Assembly: GCA_009379825.1 (NCBI GenBank)
Contig: WHTA01000030.1
Location: 1 to 59,263 of the forward strand
Length of the DNA: 59,263 nucleotides
Direction of reading: 5' to 3'
Origin: Streptosporangiales bacterium
GTDB lineage: Bacteria; Actinomycetota; Actinomycetes; Streptosporangiales; WHST01
Shown: positions 15,967-24,669 of the stretch, in pieces
Position numbering within the stretch: the stretch's first letter is position 1
How the letters are laid out: each line of letters starts with the position of its first letter
Notes under the pieces: generated by a model
What the model was told of the DNA's origin: nothing
The model's input: only the letters and a program-made list of their open reading frames with translations
The model's database searches: none
Translations under genes and position numbers: made by a program

Positions 15967-16923
15967 CTAACTTTGCCGGAACGGCAAGCCGCGGGCTTGG
16001 CGCCATTGGGGGCCGGCAGCGAGTGACTCGCGGAACGTGCGGGCCGCCGTGGAGAGCTGGCGGCGGCTGTTCCAGTACACCCGGATCTCACGGTGCCACA
16101 TCGGGTCGGCCAGCGGTTGCGTCACGACGTCGCCGAACGCGGTGATGGTGGCGGCCATCTCGCCGATCAGGCCGACGCCGAGCCCAGCGCGGACGAGCGC
16201 GATCAGCGTGGTCGGCTGGGCGACGGTGACGACCCGTGGTGGTCGGACGCCGGCGGACTCCAGCCGTTCGAGGAAGTCCGTCCACCCTTCCGCCGGCGCC
16301 CCCGTGACGACGAGCGCGTGCCCGGCGAGCGCGTGCCCGGCGAGCGCGGCGGTCTCGACTGGGTTGACCGTCGCCAGCGGGTCGTCCTGTGGCACTACGA
16401 CGAGCACCTGCTCATCGAAGAGATGCTCGGACGCGACGTGCGGATGGCGCTGCGGGGTGTCGGCGCAGCGGACGGCGATGTCGACGTTGACGTCCGCGAC
16501 CGCGTCCTCGAGCCAACCGGGGTCGCCCTCGTGCAGCTCGATCGAGACGCCGGGGTGCGTCTCCTTGAACGACTTGATGAGCGGTGCGATCAGCACGCCG
16601 CTCGCCCCCGGGAAGCTGCCGACGACGACCGTGCCCTGCAGTTGGCCGGACAGCGACTGCACGCCGTCCATGCCGGAGCGCACCTCGGCGATCGCGGCCC
16701 GGGCGTGCGGGAGGAACCTGCTGCCTGCCTCGGTGATTTCCACGCCTCTGGTGTCGCGGTCGAGCAGCCGCACGCCGAGCGCGGCCTCGAGGGACGCGAC
16801 GTGGGCGCTCACCCGCGGCTGCGACCGGTGGGTCGCCCGTGCCGCGGCGGTGAAGCTGCCGTGGTTGGCCACCGCGATGAACGACATCAGCCAGGCGAGC
16901 TGCACATCGTCGGGCTTGCTCAT
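15967..16923 (-). CDS. LysR-family transcriptional regulator
   Basis: A 318-residue regulator. The N-terminal helix-turn-helix is clear: LAWLMSFIAVANHGSFTAAA, then THRSQPRVSAHVASLEAALG and LLDRDTRGVEITEAG. The rest is a type 2 periplasmic-binding-like effector domain. A 15-bp perfect tandem repeat gives LAGHALAGHA near residue 202. It is divergent from the MHS transporter and sulfatase unit, with a 102-bp spacer (16924-17025) containing an AT-richer segment (GTATAACTCTC), where its binding site probably lies. Such layouts usually mean activation of the divergent genes by a substrate-derived inducer. Confidence 0.9.
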   Translation of the reverse strand: MSKPDDVQLAWLMSFIAVANHGSFTAAARATHRSQPRVSAHVASLEAALGVRLLDRDTRGVEITEAGSRFLPHARAAIAEVRSGMDGVQSLSGQLQGTVVVGSFPGASGVLIAPLIKSFKETHPGVSIELHEGDPGWLEDAVADVNVDIAVRCADTPQRHPHVASEHLFDEQVLVVVPQDDPLATVNPVETAALAGHALAGHALVVTGAPAEGWTDFLERLESAGVRPPRVVTVAQPTTLIALVRAGLGVGLIGEMAATITAFGDVVTQPLADPMWHREIRVYWNSRRQLSTAARTFRESLAAGPQWRQARGLPFRQS

Positions 16924-17025
16924 GCGCCGATCGTATAACTCTCATGTGATTTACGTGTTAGACGGATCAACGGCGGCTCCCTACCTTGGTGGCATTCATC
17001 CTGCGTTTCCCGAGGGGACCTGCCG

Positions 17026-18367
17026 ATGTCGTCAGCACGCCCCGGCGAACCGACCGCCGCCGAGACCACCACGACACCCACGAAGCCGGCCACCATGCGG
17101 CGGGTCGCGGCCGCCGGCCTGGCCGGCGCCACCCTGGAGTGGTACGACTTCCAGCTCTACGCGTGGATGGCCACGCTGGCGTTCGACGAGCTGTTCTTCC
17201 CCAACCGGCGACCCGCGGATCAGCACCCTGGTGGCGCTGGTCACCTTCGGTGTCGGGTTCGTGGCCCGCCCCATCGGTGCGTTGGTGTTCGGACACCTCG
17301 GTGACCGGGTCGGTCGCAAGACGATCCTGCTGGCCACGCTGCTCATCGTCGGCCTACCAACGGTGCTGACCGGCCTGCTGCCGACGTACGAGTCGATCGG
17401 CATCTGGGCGCCGATCCTGCTCGTGTTCTTCCGGCTGCTGCAGGGCTTCGGGCTCGGCGGCGAGTTCGCCGGCGCCTCGCTGGTGATCGTGGAGCACGCG
17501 CCGCCGAAGCGCCGCGGGTTCTGGGGCACCTGGGCGGGGATGGGCAACCCGGCCGGGCAGCTGATATCCATCATCGTGGTGTTCTCGGTCCTCGCGTCGG
17601 TGTCCGACAACGAGTTCCTGCAGTGGGCGTGGCGGGTGCCGTACCTGCTCGGCGTGATCATCCTGCTCGCCGGCCTCTACGTGCGGCTGCGGATCAACGA
17701 GACGCCCGCCTTCCGGGAGCTGAAGGAGTCGCAGGACGAGACGAAGGTGCCGCTGAAGGAGCTGTTCAGCCAGTACCCGCTGACGATCCTCAAGGCGTGG
17801 GGTGCCAGGGTGGCGGACGCCGGTACGTGGGCGGTGTTCGTCGTCTTCAGCATCGGCTACCTGACCGACGAGCTCGGCATGGCCAAGTCGGACGCGACCA
17901 TCGGCGTCGCGCTCGCGTTGACCATCCAGCTGATCATGATCCCCATAGCCGGGGCGCTCTCCGACCGCTACGGCCGCCGCCCGGTGGTGATGACCGGCGC
18001 CGTCATCGTGGGGCTGGCGATCTTCCCCAGCTTCGTGCTGATCAACACCGCACAACCGTCGCTGGTGTGGCTGGCCATGATGACCGGGTTCCCCGTCGGC
18101 ACCGGCTTGATCTTCGGGCCGGTCGGTGCCTACCTGCCCGAGCTGTTCAAGGCGAGCGTGCGGTTCAGCGGCACCTCGGTCGTGTTCCAGCTGTCCGCGC
18201 TGGCAGCCGGTTTCGTGCCGGCCATCGCGGCGACCCTCTACGTGCTCGGTGGCGGTACGCCGTGGCTGGTCTGCGCCTTCGTCGTCGTGCTCGCCGTCCT
18301 GACGCTCGGTTGCACCTATCGGCTACCGGAGACCTCGAAGCGAGAGCTCGGACAGGGGACCAGTTGA
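17026..18367 (+). pseudogene. MHS-family (MFS) transporter with a +1 frameshift
   Basis: The start at ATG 17026 (GAGGGGACC upstream) gives a typical metabolite:H+ symporter opening, ATLEWYDFQLYAWMATLAF. At 17200-17206 the run CCCCAACC carries one extra A. Removing it restores FFPTGDPRISTLVALVTFG and the rest of the protein, including GHLGDRVGRKTILLATLL, GLGGEFAGASLVIVEHAPP and SDRYGRRPVV. Corrected length is about 446 residues, normal for ShiA/KgtP/ProP relatives. As read it would be truncated after about 92 residues. It ends TGA at 18365-18367, overlapping the TTG start of the sulfatase, so the two form one unit. Confidence 0.85.
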
Positions 18368-20610
18368 GCAGCAGCGAACCGCACTTCGAAGGGCGTATCG
18401 GCCGCACGTACCAGGACTCCACGCCGTGGTGGCCACCCCGCAACGAGCCACCCGCGGGCAGCCCGAACGTCGTGCTCGTGCTGTTGGACGACGCCGGTTT
18501 CGCCAGCCTCGGTTGCTACGGCGGCGCCGTCGCGACTCCGACGCTGGACGCCCTGGCACAGCGCGGCCTGCGCTACACGAACTTCCACACCACGGCGCTG
18601 TGTTCGCCCACGCGCGCTTCGCTGCTGACCGGACGCAACCACCATGCGGTGGGCATGTCAATCATCTCCAACGCGGACAGCGGTTACCCGAGCAAGCGCG
18701 GTGCGGTCAGCAACCATGCGGGCACGATCGCGGAGATGCTCAGGCAGGAGGGCTACAGCACGCTGGCCGTCGGCAAGTGGCACCTCGCGCCGGCCGACCA
18801 GACGTCGGTCGCCGGGCCGTTCGACCAGTGGCCGCTCGGCCGCGGCTTCGAACGGTTCTACGGGTTCCTCGACGCCGCCACCGATCAGTTCTACCCTGAG
18901 CTGACGTACGACAACCACCCGGTCGACCCGCCGCGTACCCCGGAGGAGGGCTACCACCTCACCGAGGACCTCGTCGACCACGCGATGTCGTTCGTGACCG
19001 ACCAGGTGTCGCTCGCTCCCGACCGGCCGTTCCTGCTCTACCTGGCCACCGGCGCTGCGCACTCGCCGCACCAGGCGCCGCGGGCGTACCTGGACAAGTA
19101 CCGGGGCGTCTTCGACGACGGCTGGGACGTCGCCAGGCAGCGCCAGCTCGCCAGGCAGATCGAGCTCGGCATCGTGCCACCGGACACCCGGCTACCGCCG
19201 CGCAATCCCGGCGTGCCGGCGTGGGACGAGCTGTCCGCGGAGCAGCAGCGGCTCTACGCCAGGTTCCAGGAGGCGTACGCCGCGTTCCTCGAACACACCG
19301 ACCACGAGCTCGGCCGGCTGGTCGCACACCTGGAACGCCTCGGCGAGCTGGACGACACGGTGTTCGTGCTGCTCTCCGACAACGGCGCGAGCCAGGAGGG
19401 CCAGCACCACGGGTCGGTGAACATGGCGTTCTACGAGAACGGTGCGACCGACCCGTTCGACTACAACCTGGCGCGGATCGACGACATCGGCAGCTGGCGG
19501 GTGCAGAACAACTACCCGCTCGGGTGGGCGATGGCCGCCAACACGCCGTTGAAGAGGTACAAGCAGAACACCCACGCGGGTGGCGTCCGCGACCCGCTGA
19601 TCATCAGCTGGCCGCGGCGGATCCGTGACGCCGGGGGGATCAGGCGCCAGTACCACCACGTCACGGACATCGTCCCGACCATCCTCGAGGCACTGGACGT
19701 GCCCGCACCGGCGACCATCGGTGGCGTGCCGCAGCTGCCCGTGCACGGCACGAGCATGCTGTACACGTTCGACGCGGACGGGCCGTCCCACAAGGGCGTG
19801 CAGTACTTCGAGATGTTCGGCCACCGGGCGCTGTGGGCGGACGGCTGGAAGGCCGTCGCGTACCACGAGCGCCGGAGCAGTTACGACGACGACGTCTGGG
19901 AGCTCTACCACCTCGACGACGACGTCGCCGAGAGCCGCGACCTCGCCGCCGAGCAGCCGGAACGGCTGCGCGAGCTGGTCGAGCGCTGGTGGGCGGAGGC
20001 GGGCAGGTACGACGTGCTGCCGCTCGACGACCGCGGTTTCGCCGAGCGCCGCGCGGACTCTGTGACCCGGCGCGAGGCCCCGCGCGCACGCGACGAGGTT
20101 AGGTACTGGGGCGGGCTCACGCACGTACCGAGCGGTGCCGCGCCGTTCGTGCTCGACCGGTCGTACTCGCTCACTGCCCATGTGCGCTGCGGTGCGGGCG
20201 ACGAGGGCGTCATCGTCGCGTGCGGCGCGGTGGGCGGCGGTTACTCCTTCTACCTGAAGGACGCCACCCTGTACCACGACTACAACTACTACGGCGAGAT
20301 CTACCGGGTGGCCGCACCGGTGCGACTGACGGCCGGCGAGCACGTCTTCTGCTACGCGTTCGAGAAGACCGGCACGCTCGCCGGCGTCGGCCGGTTGGTG
20401 CTCGACGACGTGCCCGTCGCCGAGGTGAAGATGCCGGCGACGTCGCGGTACTTCATGTCCTGGGCCGGCCTCGACCTGGGGCGGGACGCACTGTCCCCGG
20501 TGAGCCCGGCGTACGGCGGGGAGTTCCCTTTCACCGGCGAGATCGAGCAGGTGACGTTCCGCCTGGGCAGCGACACCGGTGCCGTAAGCGACTACGAGCC
20601 GGCCGACTGA
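18364..20610 (+). CDS. Arylsulfatase (FGly-type sulfatase)
   Basis: A 748-residue sulfatase. The TTG at 18364 overlaps the transporter stop (TTGA), which suggests translational coupling. The catalytic motif is C-S-P-T-R at Cys80 (TTALCSPTRASLLTGRN). This cysteine becomes formylglycine. Metal-binding LLDDAGFASLGCYGG precedes it and GKWHLAPADQT and LSDNGASQEG follow. The last roughly 200 residues form a beta-rich accessory domain. Length and layout match the mycobacterial AtsA/AtsD group. No signal peptide is seen, so the enzyme appears cytoplasmic and would act on sulfate esters brought in by the adjacent transporter. Exact substrate unknown. Confidence 0.93.
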   Translation: MSSSEPHFEGRIGRTYQDSTPWWPPRNEPPAGSPNVVLVLLDDAGFASLGCYGGAVATPTLDALAQRGLRYTNFHTTALCSPTRASLLTGRNHHAVGMSIISNADSGYPSKRGAVSNHAGTIAEMLRQEGYSTLAVGKWHLAPADQTSVAGPFDQWPLGRGFERFYGFLDAATDQFYPELTYDNHPVDPPRTPEEGYHLTEDLVDHAMSFVTDQVSLAPDRPFLLYLATGAAHSPHQAPRAYLDKYRGVFDDGWDVARQRQLARQIELGIVPPDTRLPPRNPGVPAWDELSAEQQRLYARFQEAYAAFLEHTDHELGRLVAHLERLGELDDTVFVLLSDNGASQEGQHHGSVNMAFYENGATDPFDYNLARIDDIGSWRVQNNYPLGWAMAANTPLKRYKQNTHAGGVRDPLIISWPRRIRDAGGIRRQYHHVTDIVPTILEALDVPAPATIGGVPQLPVHGTSMLYTFDADGPSHKGVQYFEMFGHRALWADGWKAVAYHERRSSYDDDVWELYHLDDDVAESRDLAAEQPERLRELVERWWAEAGRYDVLPLDDRGFAERRADSVTRREAPRARDEVRYWGGLTHVPSGAAPFVLDRSYSLTAHVRCGAGDEGVIVACGAVGGGYSFYLKDATLYHDYNYYGEIYRVAAPVRLTAGEHVFCYAFEKTGTLAGVGRLVLDDVPVAEVKMPATSRYFMSWAGLDLGRDALSPVSPAYGGEFPFTGEIEQVTFRLGSDTGAVSDYEPAD

Positions 20611-20667
20611 CGTTCACAGGCCGTAGACTGGCGTGGTTCGTACTCGCCGGCAGGCACCCAGGTCGGA

Positions 20668-21224
20668 TCACCGGGAACTCAGCACGGCAAGTGCCGCGAT
20701 GGTTGCCAGCTTGTGTTCCTTGCGCCAGCGCCCGCCTCGTGGCGCATCGCTTCGGCCAGTTCGGCGTGCTCGGGTTCGTGTGGCCCCTTGGGCGCGAGAT
20801 AGTGCACGGGCAGCCGGGCACGCTCGGCCGCCTCCGCCAGCACCTCACGGGCGAGTTGGCCTTCCGCAGTGTGCAGCAGCGGATGTGACCGCAGCACGGT
20901 AGCGAGCGCGGGAACCTCTCGGACGGTGGCCACGATGCCCACACCTACGACCCGGTACCCCTTCGCCGGTCCCGACAGGACGTCGGTGATGCCGCGGTCG
21001 GCTGCGGTCGAGGCAGCGGTCGCCCACTGTTGGATCACCCGGCTCGCCTCGTCGAGATCGAGCGTGGCGGCCGCATGGTAAGCCTGCGCCGGCAGCTGCT
21101 CCCCGACGAGTTCGAGCTGCCTGCGGTCGAGCAGGCACGGCGACTCCCGAGGTCCGCGGACGGCCACCAGCACCGCGGAGCTGCTCCGCGGCATGATGCC
21201 CAACGCCGCTTGGTGTGCGACCAC
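20668..21224 (-). pseudogene. Conserved hypothetical protein with a C-terminal frameshift
   Basis: Leftward from ATG 21224 the protein reads MVAHQAALGIMPRSSSAVLV and contains GYRVVGVGIVATVREVPALA and VLRSHPLLHTAEGQLAREVL, a coherent folded-domain pattern. After AEAMRHEAG the frame ends in an unlikely tail. Shifting one base near 20720-20735 gives RWRKEHKLATIAALAVLSSR and a TGA at 20668-20670, which is a far more natural C-terminus. I do not recognise a named family. It may start at the second Met (codon 11). A base lost in a GC run is the likely cause, either real or from assembly. Confidence 0.55.
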
Positions 21225-21260
21225 ACCAGCACGATACGGCCGCCCACCGACAGCCGTTGG

Positions 21261-22088
21261 CTACTCGCGCAGAGCGCCGGACAGCATGCCGGCGATGAAC
21301 TTGCGCTGCAGGGCCACGTACGCGATCACCACAGGCGCCGCGACGATCACCGACGCCGCCGAGAGCAGCGCGAAGTCGGAGGTGTGCTGGCCCTGGAAGA
21401 ACGACAGCCCGAGCGGTGCCGTACGCAGGTCCTCGGCGCTCGGCACCATCACCAGGGCGAGCAGGAACTCGTTCCAGGTCCACATGAACACGAGCAGCAC
21501 CATGGTGGTCAGCGCGGGCATGCCCATCGGTAGCAGCACCCGCCACAACGTGGTCCAGCTGGACGCGCCGTCCAGCCGTGCGGCCTCCACCACGCCGCGT
21601 GGCGTGCTGCGGAAGTAGGCGCGCATCCAGAACGTGCCGAACGACAGCGACTGCGCGATCTGCGGCAGGATCAACGCCCAGTACGTGTCGGTGAGCCCAA
21701 CGTCGCGAAGGTCGTAGAACAGCGGCACGACGATCGCTTCCTGCGGCACCATCAGGCCGACGAGGAACAGGTAGAACAGCGGCTGCGCGAAGCGGAAGCG
21801 CATGCTTCCGAACGCGTAGCCGGTCATCGTCGCCAGCACGGTGGTGGCGCCCACCACGCACGCCGCGACGATCAGGCTGTTCAGCAGGTACTGGCCGAAG
21901 TGCCCCTGGTGCCAGGCGTCCACGAAGTTGGCCAGCCGGACGGAGCTCGGCAGGCTGAAACCACCGAGCGCGTCCTCGGGCGGGGCCACGGCGGACAACA
22001 GGATGCCGACGATCGGGAACAGCGCGAAGACCGTGAAGACACCGAGGATGGTGTAGGTGGCGACCTGCTCGAGCCTGGACGTCCTCAT
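21261..22088 (-). CDS. Carbohydrate ABC transporter permease (MalG type)
   Basis: A 275-residue inner-membrane permease with six helices. The cytoplasmic EAA loop (VEAARLDGASSWTTLWRVLL) that docks the ATPase is at residues about 167-186. It overlaps the upstream permease gene by 4 bases, so the pair is translationally coupled. The order binding protein, MalF, MalG is standard for CUT1-family sugar importers. No ATPase gene is present nearby, so it probably uses a shared MsiK-type ATPase encoded elsewhere, as in many actinobacteria. The sugar is not predictable from sequence. Confidence 0.92.
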   Translation of the reverse strand: MRTSRLEQVATYTILGVFTVFALFPIVGILLSAVAPPEDALGGFSLPSSVRLANFVDAWHQGHFGQYLLNSLIVAACVVGATTVLATMTGYAFGSMRFRFAQPLFYLFLVGLMVPQEAIVVPLFYDLRDVGLTDTYWALILPQIAQSLSFGTFWMRAYFRSTPRGVVEAARLDGASSWTTLWRVLLPMGMPALTTMVLLVFMWTWNEFLLALVMVPSAEDLRTAPLGLSFFQGQHTSDFALLSAASVIVAAPVVIAYVALQRKFIAGMLSGALRE

Positions 22089-23014
22089 GACTTGCCCTCC
22101 GCGAGCCTGGTGACCACGATCGTCACGAACAGGATCAGCACGGCGAGCGTCACGCCGATGGCGCAGGCGGAGCCGACCTCGTTGGTCTCGAACGCCCGGT
22201 GGTACACCTCGAACGCGGGCACGCTGGTCTCGTTCGCCGGGCCGCCGCGGGTGGCCACGTACACCAGGTCGAACGTACGCAGCGCGGCGATGATGGTCAG
22301 GCTCAGCGCCACGCTGATCTCGCCGCGCAGCGAGGGCAGCGTGATGGCGAAGAACTCCCGCACCGGTCCTGCACCGTCCAGCCTGGCGGCCTCGTACAGC
22401 TCGCGCGGGATCCGCTGCACACCGGCCATGAACAGCACCAGGGCGAGGCCGATCTCCACCCAGGTGCCGATCAGGCCGACCGAGGGCAGCGCCCAGGTGA
22501 AGTCACCCAGCCAGGCACGGGTGATGCCGTCGAGACCGATGGCGCGCAGCACGGTGTTGAGCACGCCGTCGGGCGAGTAGATCGAGCTCCACGCCGTCGC
22601 GACGACCACCATGGCGATCACCTGCGGCATGAACAGCGCCGTACGGAAGAAGGTGAGCCCGCGCACCTTGGCGCGCGACATGGCCGCCGTCAGGCCGAGC
22701 GCGAGCACGATCGGTATCACCGAGTAGAACATGATCAACGTGGCGGCGTGCCCGAAGGCCGCGCGCAGCTCGTCGTCCTGCACGATGGCGACGTAGTTGT
22801 CGATGCCGGCCCAGGTGCCGAGCGTCTGCCCGTCCCAGTCGAACAGCGACAGCCAGAAGCTGTGGCCGAGCGGGAACAACAGGAAGAGCCCGTAGATCGC
22901 CAGGCCGGGCAGGATGTACAGGTAGCCGACCCTGCGGGGCTCGCCCGGCGGGGTCGCGGACGGCGTGACAGGCGCCGTGCGCGCGCGTGCGCGATGCGAA
23001 CCGCGGTTGGCCAT
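22085..23014 (-). CDS. Carbohydrate ABC transporter permease (MalF type)
   Basis: A 309-residue partner permease. After a basic, Pro-rich cytoplasmic N-terminus the first helix is YLYILPGLAIYGLFLLFPLG. The EAA loop is YEAARLDGAGPVREFFAITL. Together with the MalG-type subunit it forms the channel of a CUT1-type importer. It lies 13 bases downstream of the binding-protein gene and so belongs to that operon. Confidence 0.92.
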   Translation of the reverse strand: MANRGSHRARARTAPVTPSATPPGEPRRVGYLYILPGLAIYGLFLLFPLGHSFWLSLFDWDGQTLGTWAGIDNYVAIVQDDELRAAFGHAATLIMFYSVIPIVLALGLTAAMSRAKVRGLTFFRTALFMPQVIAMVVVATAWSSIYSPDGVLNTVLRAIGLDGITRAWLGDFTWALPSVGLIGTWVEIGLALVLFMAGVQRIPRELYEAARLDGAGPVREFFAITLPSLRGEISVALSLTIIAALRTFDLVYVATRGGPANETSVPAFEVYHRAFETNEVGSACAIGVTLAVLILFVTIVVTRLAEGKS

Positions 23015-23027
23015 CGGAAGAGTACCG

Positions 23028-24416
23028 CTACTTCTTGCTCTTCTGGAACTCGCCGTAGTCCTTCTGGATCTCGGCGGTACATACCTGTGCCGAGGTGCGG
23101 CCGCCGAGCAGCTCCTGCAGCTGCACCGTCATGGTGTCGTAGAACCCGGGCGTGGTGTAGTCGAGGTACGGCACCAGGCTGTTGGTCTCGTTGAGCTCGC
23201 GCCAGCTGGAGAAGATCTGCTCAAGCGCGGTGCCGGACTCCGGCTTCGCCGAGGCCGGCTCCATCGCCGGCAGCCCGCCGGCCTTCGTGACCACGTCGGC
23301 CGCATGGTGGCTGGTGATGAAGTCGATGTACGCGCCGGCGGCGTCCGAGTGCTCCGCCCGCGACGTGATCGCCCACGACAGCCCCTGGCCGCCGGTGGTG
23401 AACGGCGGGTCGCCCGCCTGCACGGGCGGTGGCGGCATGAACCCGAGGTTCTTGCCCATCACCTTCGCCAGGTCGGCGGTGATCCAGGTGCCGGTGAGCA
23501 GGAAGACGCCCTTGCCCTTGGCGAAGTCGGCGGCGGCCTGGTCGTAGCTCAGCCCGTTCGCGCCGGGGCTGAAGTAGGCCTTCTCCGCCCAGTCCTGCAT
23601 GGTCGCGGCCGCCTTGGCGTTGGCGCCGGTGTCCCACTTCTTGCCTGGCTTGGTGAAGACGGTGTCGACCACGTCCTGCTTGCTCGTACTGCGGTTCTGG
23701 AACATCCCGTATGTGTGGATCGCGGGGAACTGGTCCTTGTTCCCGAACGCGATCGGCAGCTCACCGGCGGCCTTGGCCTTCTTCACCAGGCTGGTGAACT
23801 CGCCCCACGTTTTCGGCACGTCGCCGAGCTCGGCCAGCTTCTCCTTGTTGTAGTAGATGCCGACGATCTCGCCGGTCTGGCTGACGCCGTAGAGGTTGCC
23901 CTTGCCGAACGTCTGGCCGTTCGGGGTGAAGCTGTTCATGCCGAGCAACGTCTTCGAGTACTTCTTCCGCCAGTCGTACGCCTCCGCGTACGGGTCGAGC
24001 GGCTGCAGCATGCCGGCGTCGACGAAGATGCCCATGTCCGGATAGCCCTGGTTGGCCTGGATCACGTCGGGCGGGTTGCCGCCGGTTAGCGCCAGCTTGA
24101 GGGTGTTCTTGAGGTCGGTGAACTCCTTCGCCACCCGCTTGATCTCGACGTTCGGGTACTTCTCCTCGAACTCAGCGTTGAGCTTGGTCATCGCCTCGTT
24201 CTGGCTGCCCCTGACCTCCTGGTCCCAGACCTCGAGGGTGACCTTGCCCATCTTCGACGGGTCGGTGGAGACCCTGGACTTCGGCTGCCGAGTGGGGTCG
24301 TTGCCACTGGACCCGCCGGGCGTGCACGACGCGGCGAGGACGACGGCCATGACGCCCGCGACGGCCGCGAGGAGGCGTCGGGGGTGGCCAGATGTCGTTC
24401 TGACTATCCGAACCAC
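23028..24416 (-). CDS. Extracellular sugar-binding lipoprotein, copy 1
   Basis: A 462-residue solute-binding protein from GTG 24416, with AAGGAG upstream. Lipobox at Cys31 (VVLAASC) for lipid anchoring outside the membrane. The family 1 sugar-binding hallmarks VTLEVWDQEVRGSQN, PPDVIQANQGYPDMG and GKGVFLLTGTW are visible. It heads the operon with the two permeases. It is very similar along its whole length to the next gene (24670-26025), sharing runs such as FGKGNLYGVSQTGEIVG and SKQDVVDTVF, so it arose by duplication. The acidic and aromatic residues suggest an oligosaccharide ligand. Confidence 0.93.
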   Translation of the reverse strand: MVRIVRTTSGHPRRLLAAVAGVMAVVLAASCTPGGSSGNDPTRQPKSRVSTDPSKMGKVTLEVWDQEVRGSQNEAMTKLNAEFEEKYPNVEIKRVAKEFTDLKNTLKLALTGGNPPDVIQANQGYPDMGIFVDAGMLQPLDPYAEAYDWRKKYSKTLLGMNSFTPNGQTFGKGNLYGVSQTGEIVGIYYNKEKLAELGDVPKTWGEFTSLVKKAKAAGELPIAFGNKDQFPAIHTYGMFQNRSTSKQDVVDTVFTKPGKKWDTGANAKAAATMQDWAEKAYFSPGANGLSYDQAAADFAKGKGVFLLTGTWITADLAKVMGKNLGFMPPPPVQAGDPPFTTGGQGLSWAITSRAEHSDAAGAYIDFITSHHAADVVTKAGGLPAMEPASAKPESGTALEQIFSSWRELNETNSLVPYLDYTTPGFYDTMTVQLQELLGGRTSAQVCTAEIQKDYGEFQKSKK

Positions 24417-24611
24417 GACGAGACTCCTTCGACGGTCCTGCTCGACGGCTCGCGGGGAGGTCGATGTTCACGCCGGATCCGGTCCCGCCGGTCAGCGCGG
24501 GTAGCTGGTAACGCTCGCCAGCGTAGGGTATCGCGCCTGATGAACCCCAACCGGCGGCCGCTGGCGCCGTCGGTGCTGCCTCGCCGTGACGACGAGGTCA
24601 CGCTGGGAAGC

Positions 24612-24657
24612 GCAACGGCCCGGCGACGCACCAGGTAGCGCGTCGCCGGGCCGTTGC
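24612..24657. terminator. Very strong hairpin terminator between the two binding-protein genes
   Basis: A perfect 18-bp stem, GCAACGGCCCGGCGACGC at 24612-24629 and its complement at 24640-24657, has a 10-base loop. It is just after the stop of binding-protein copy 2 and ahead of copy 1, so copy 2 is transcribed alone and the copy 1-permease operon needs its own promoter. Confidence 0.8.
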
Positions 24658-24669
24658 TCATCGGGTTGC

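Noticed and set aside
16037-17025. Rightward extension of the MHS transporter frame antisense to LysR
   Set aside because: It is a Ser/Thr/Pro-rich shadow of the LysR gene. The true transporter start is ATG 17026 in a different frame.
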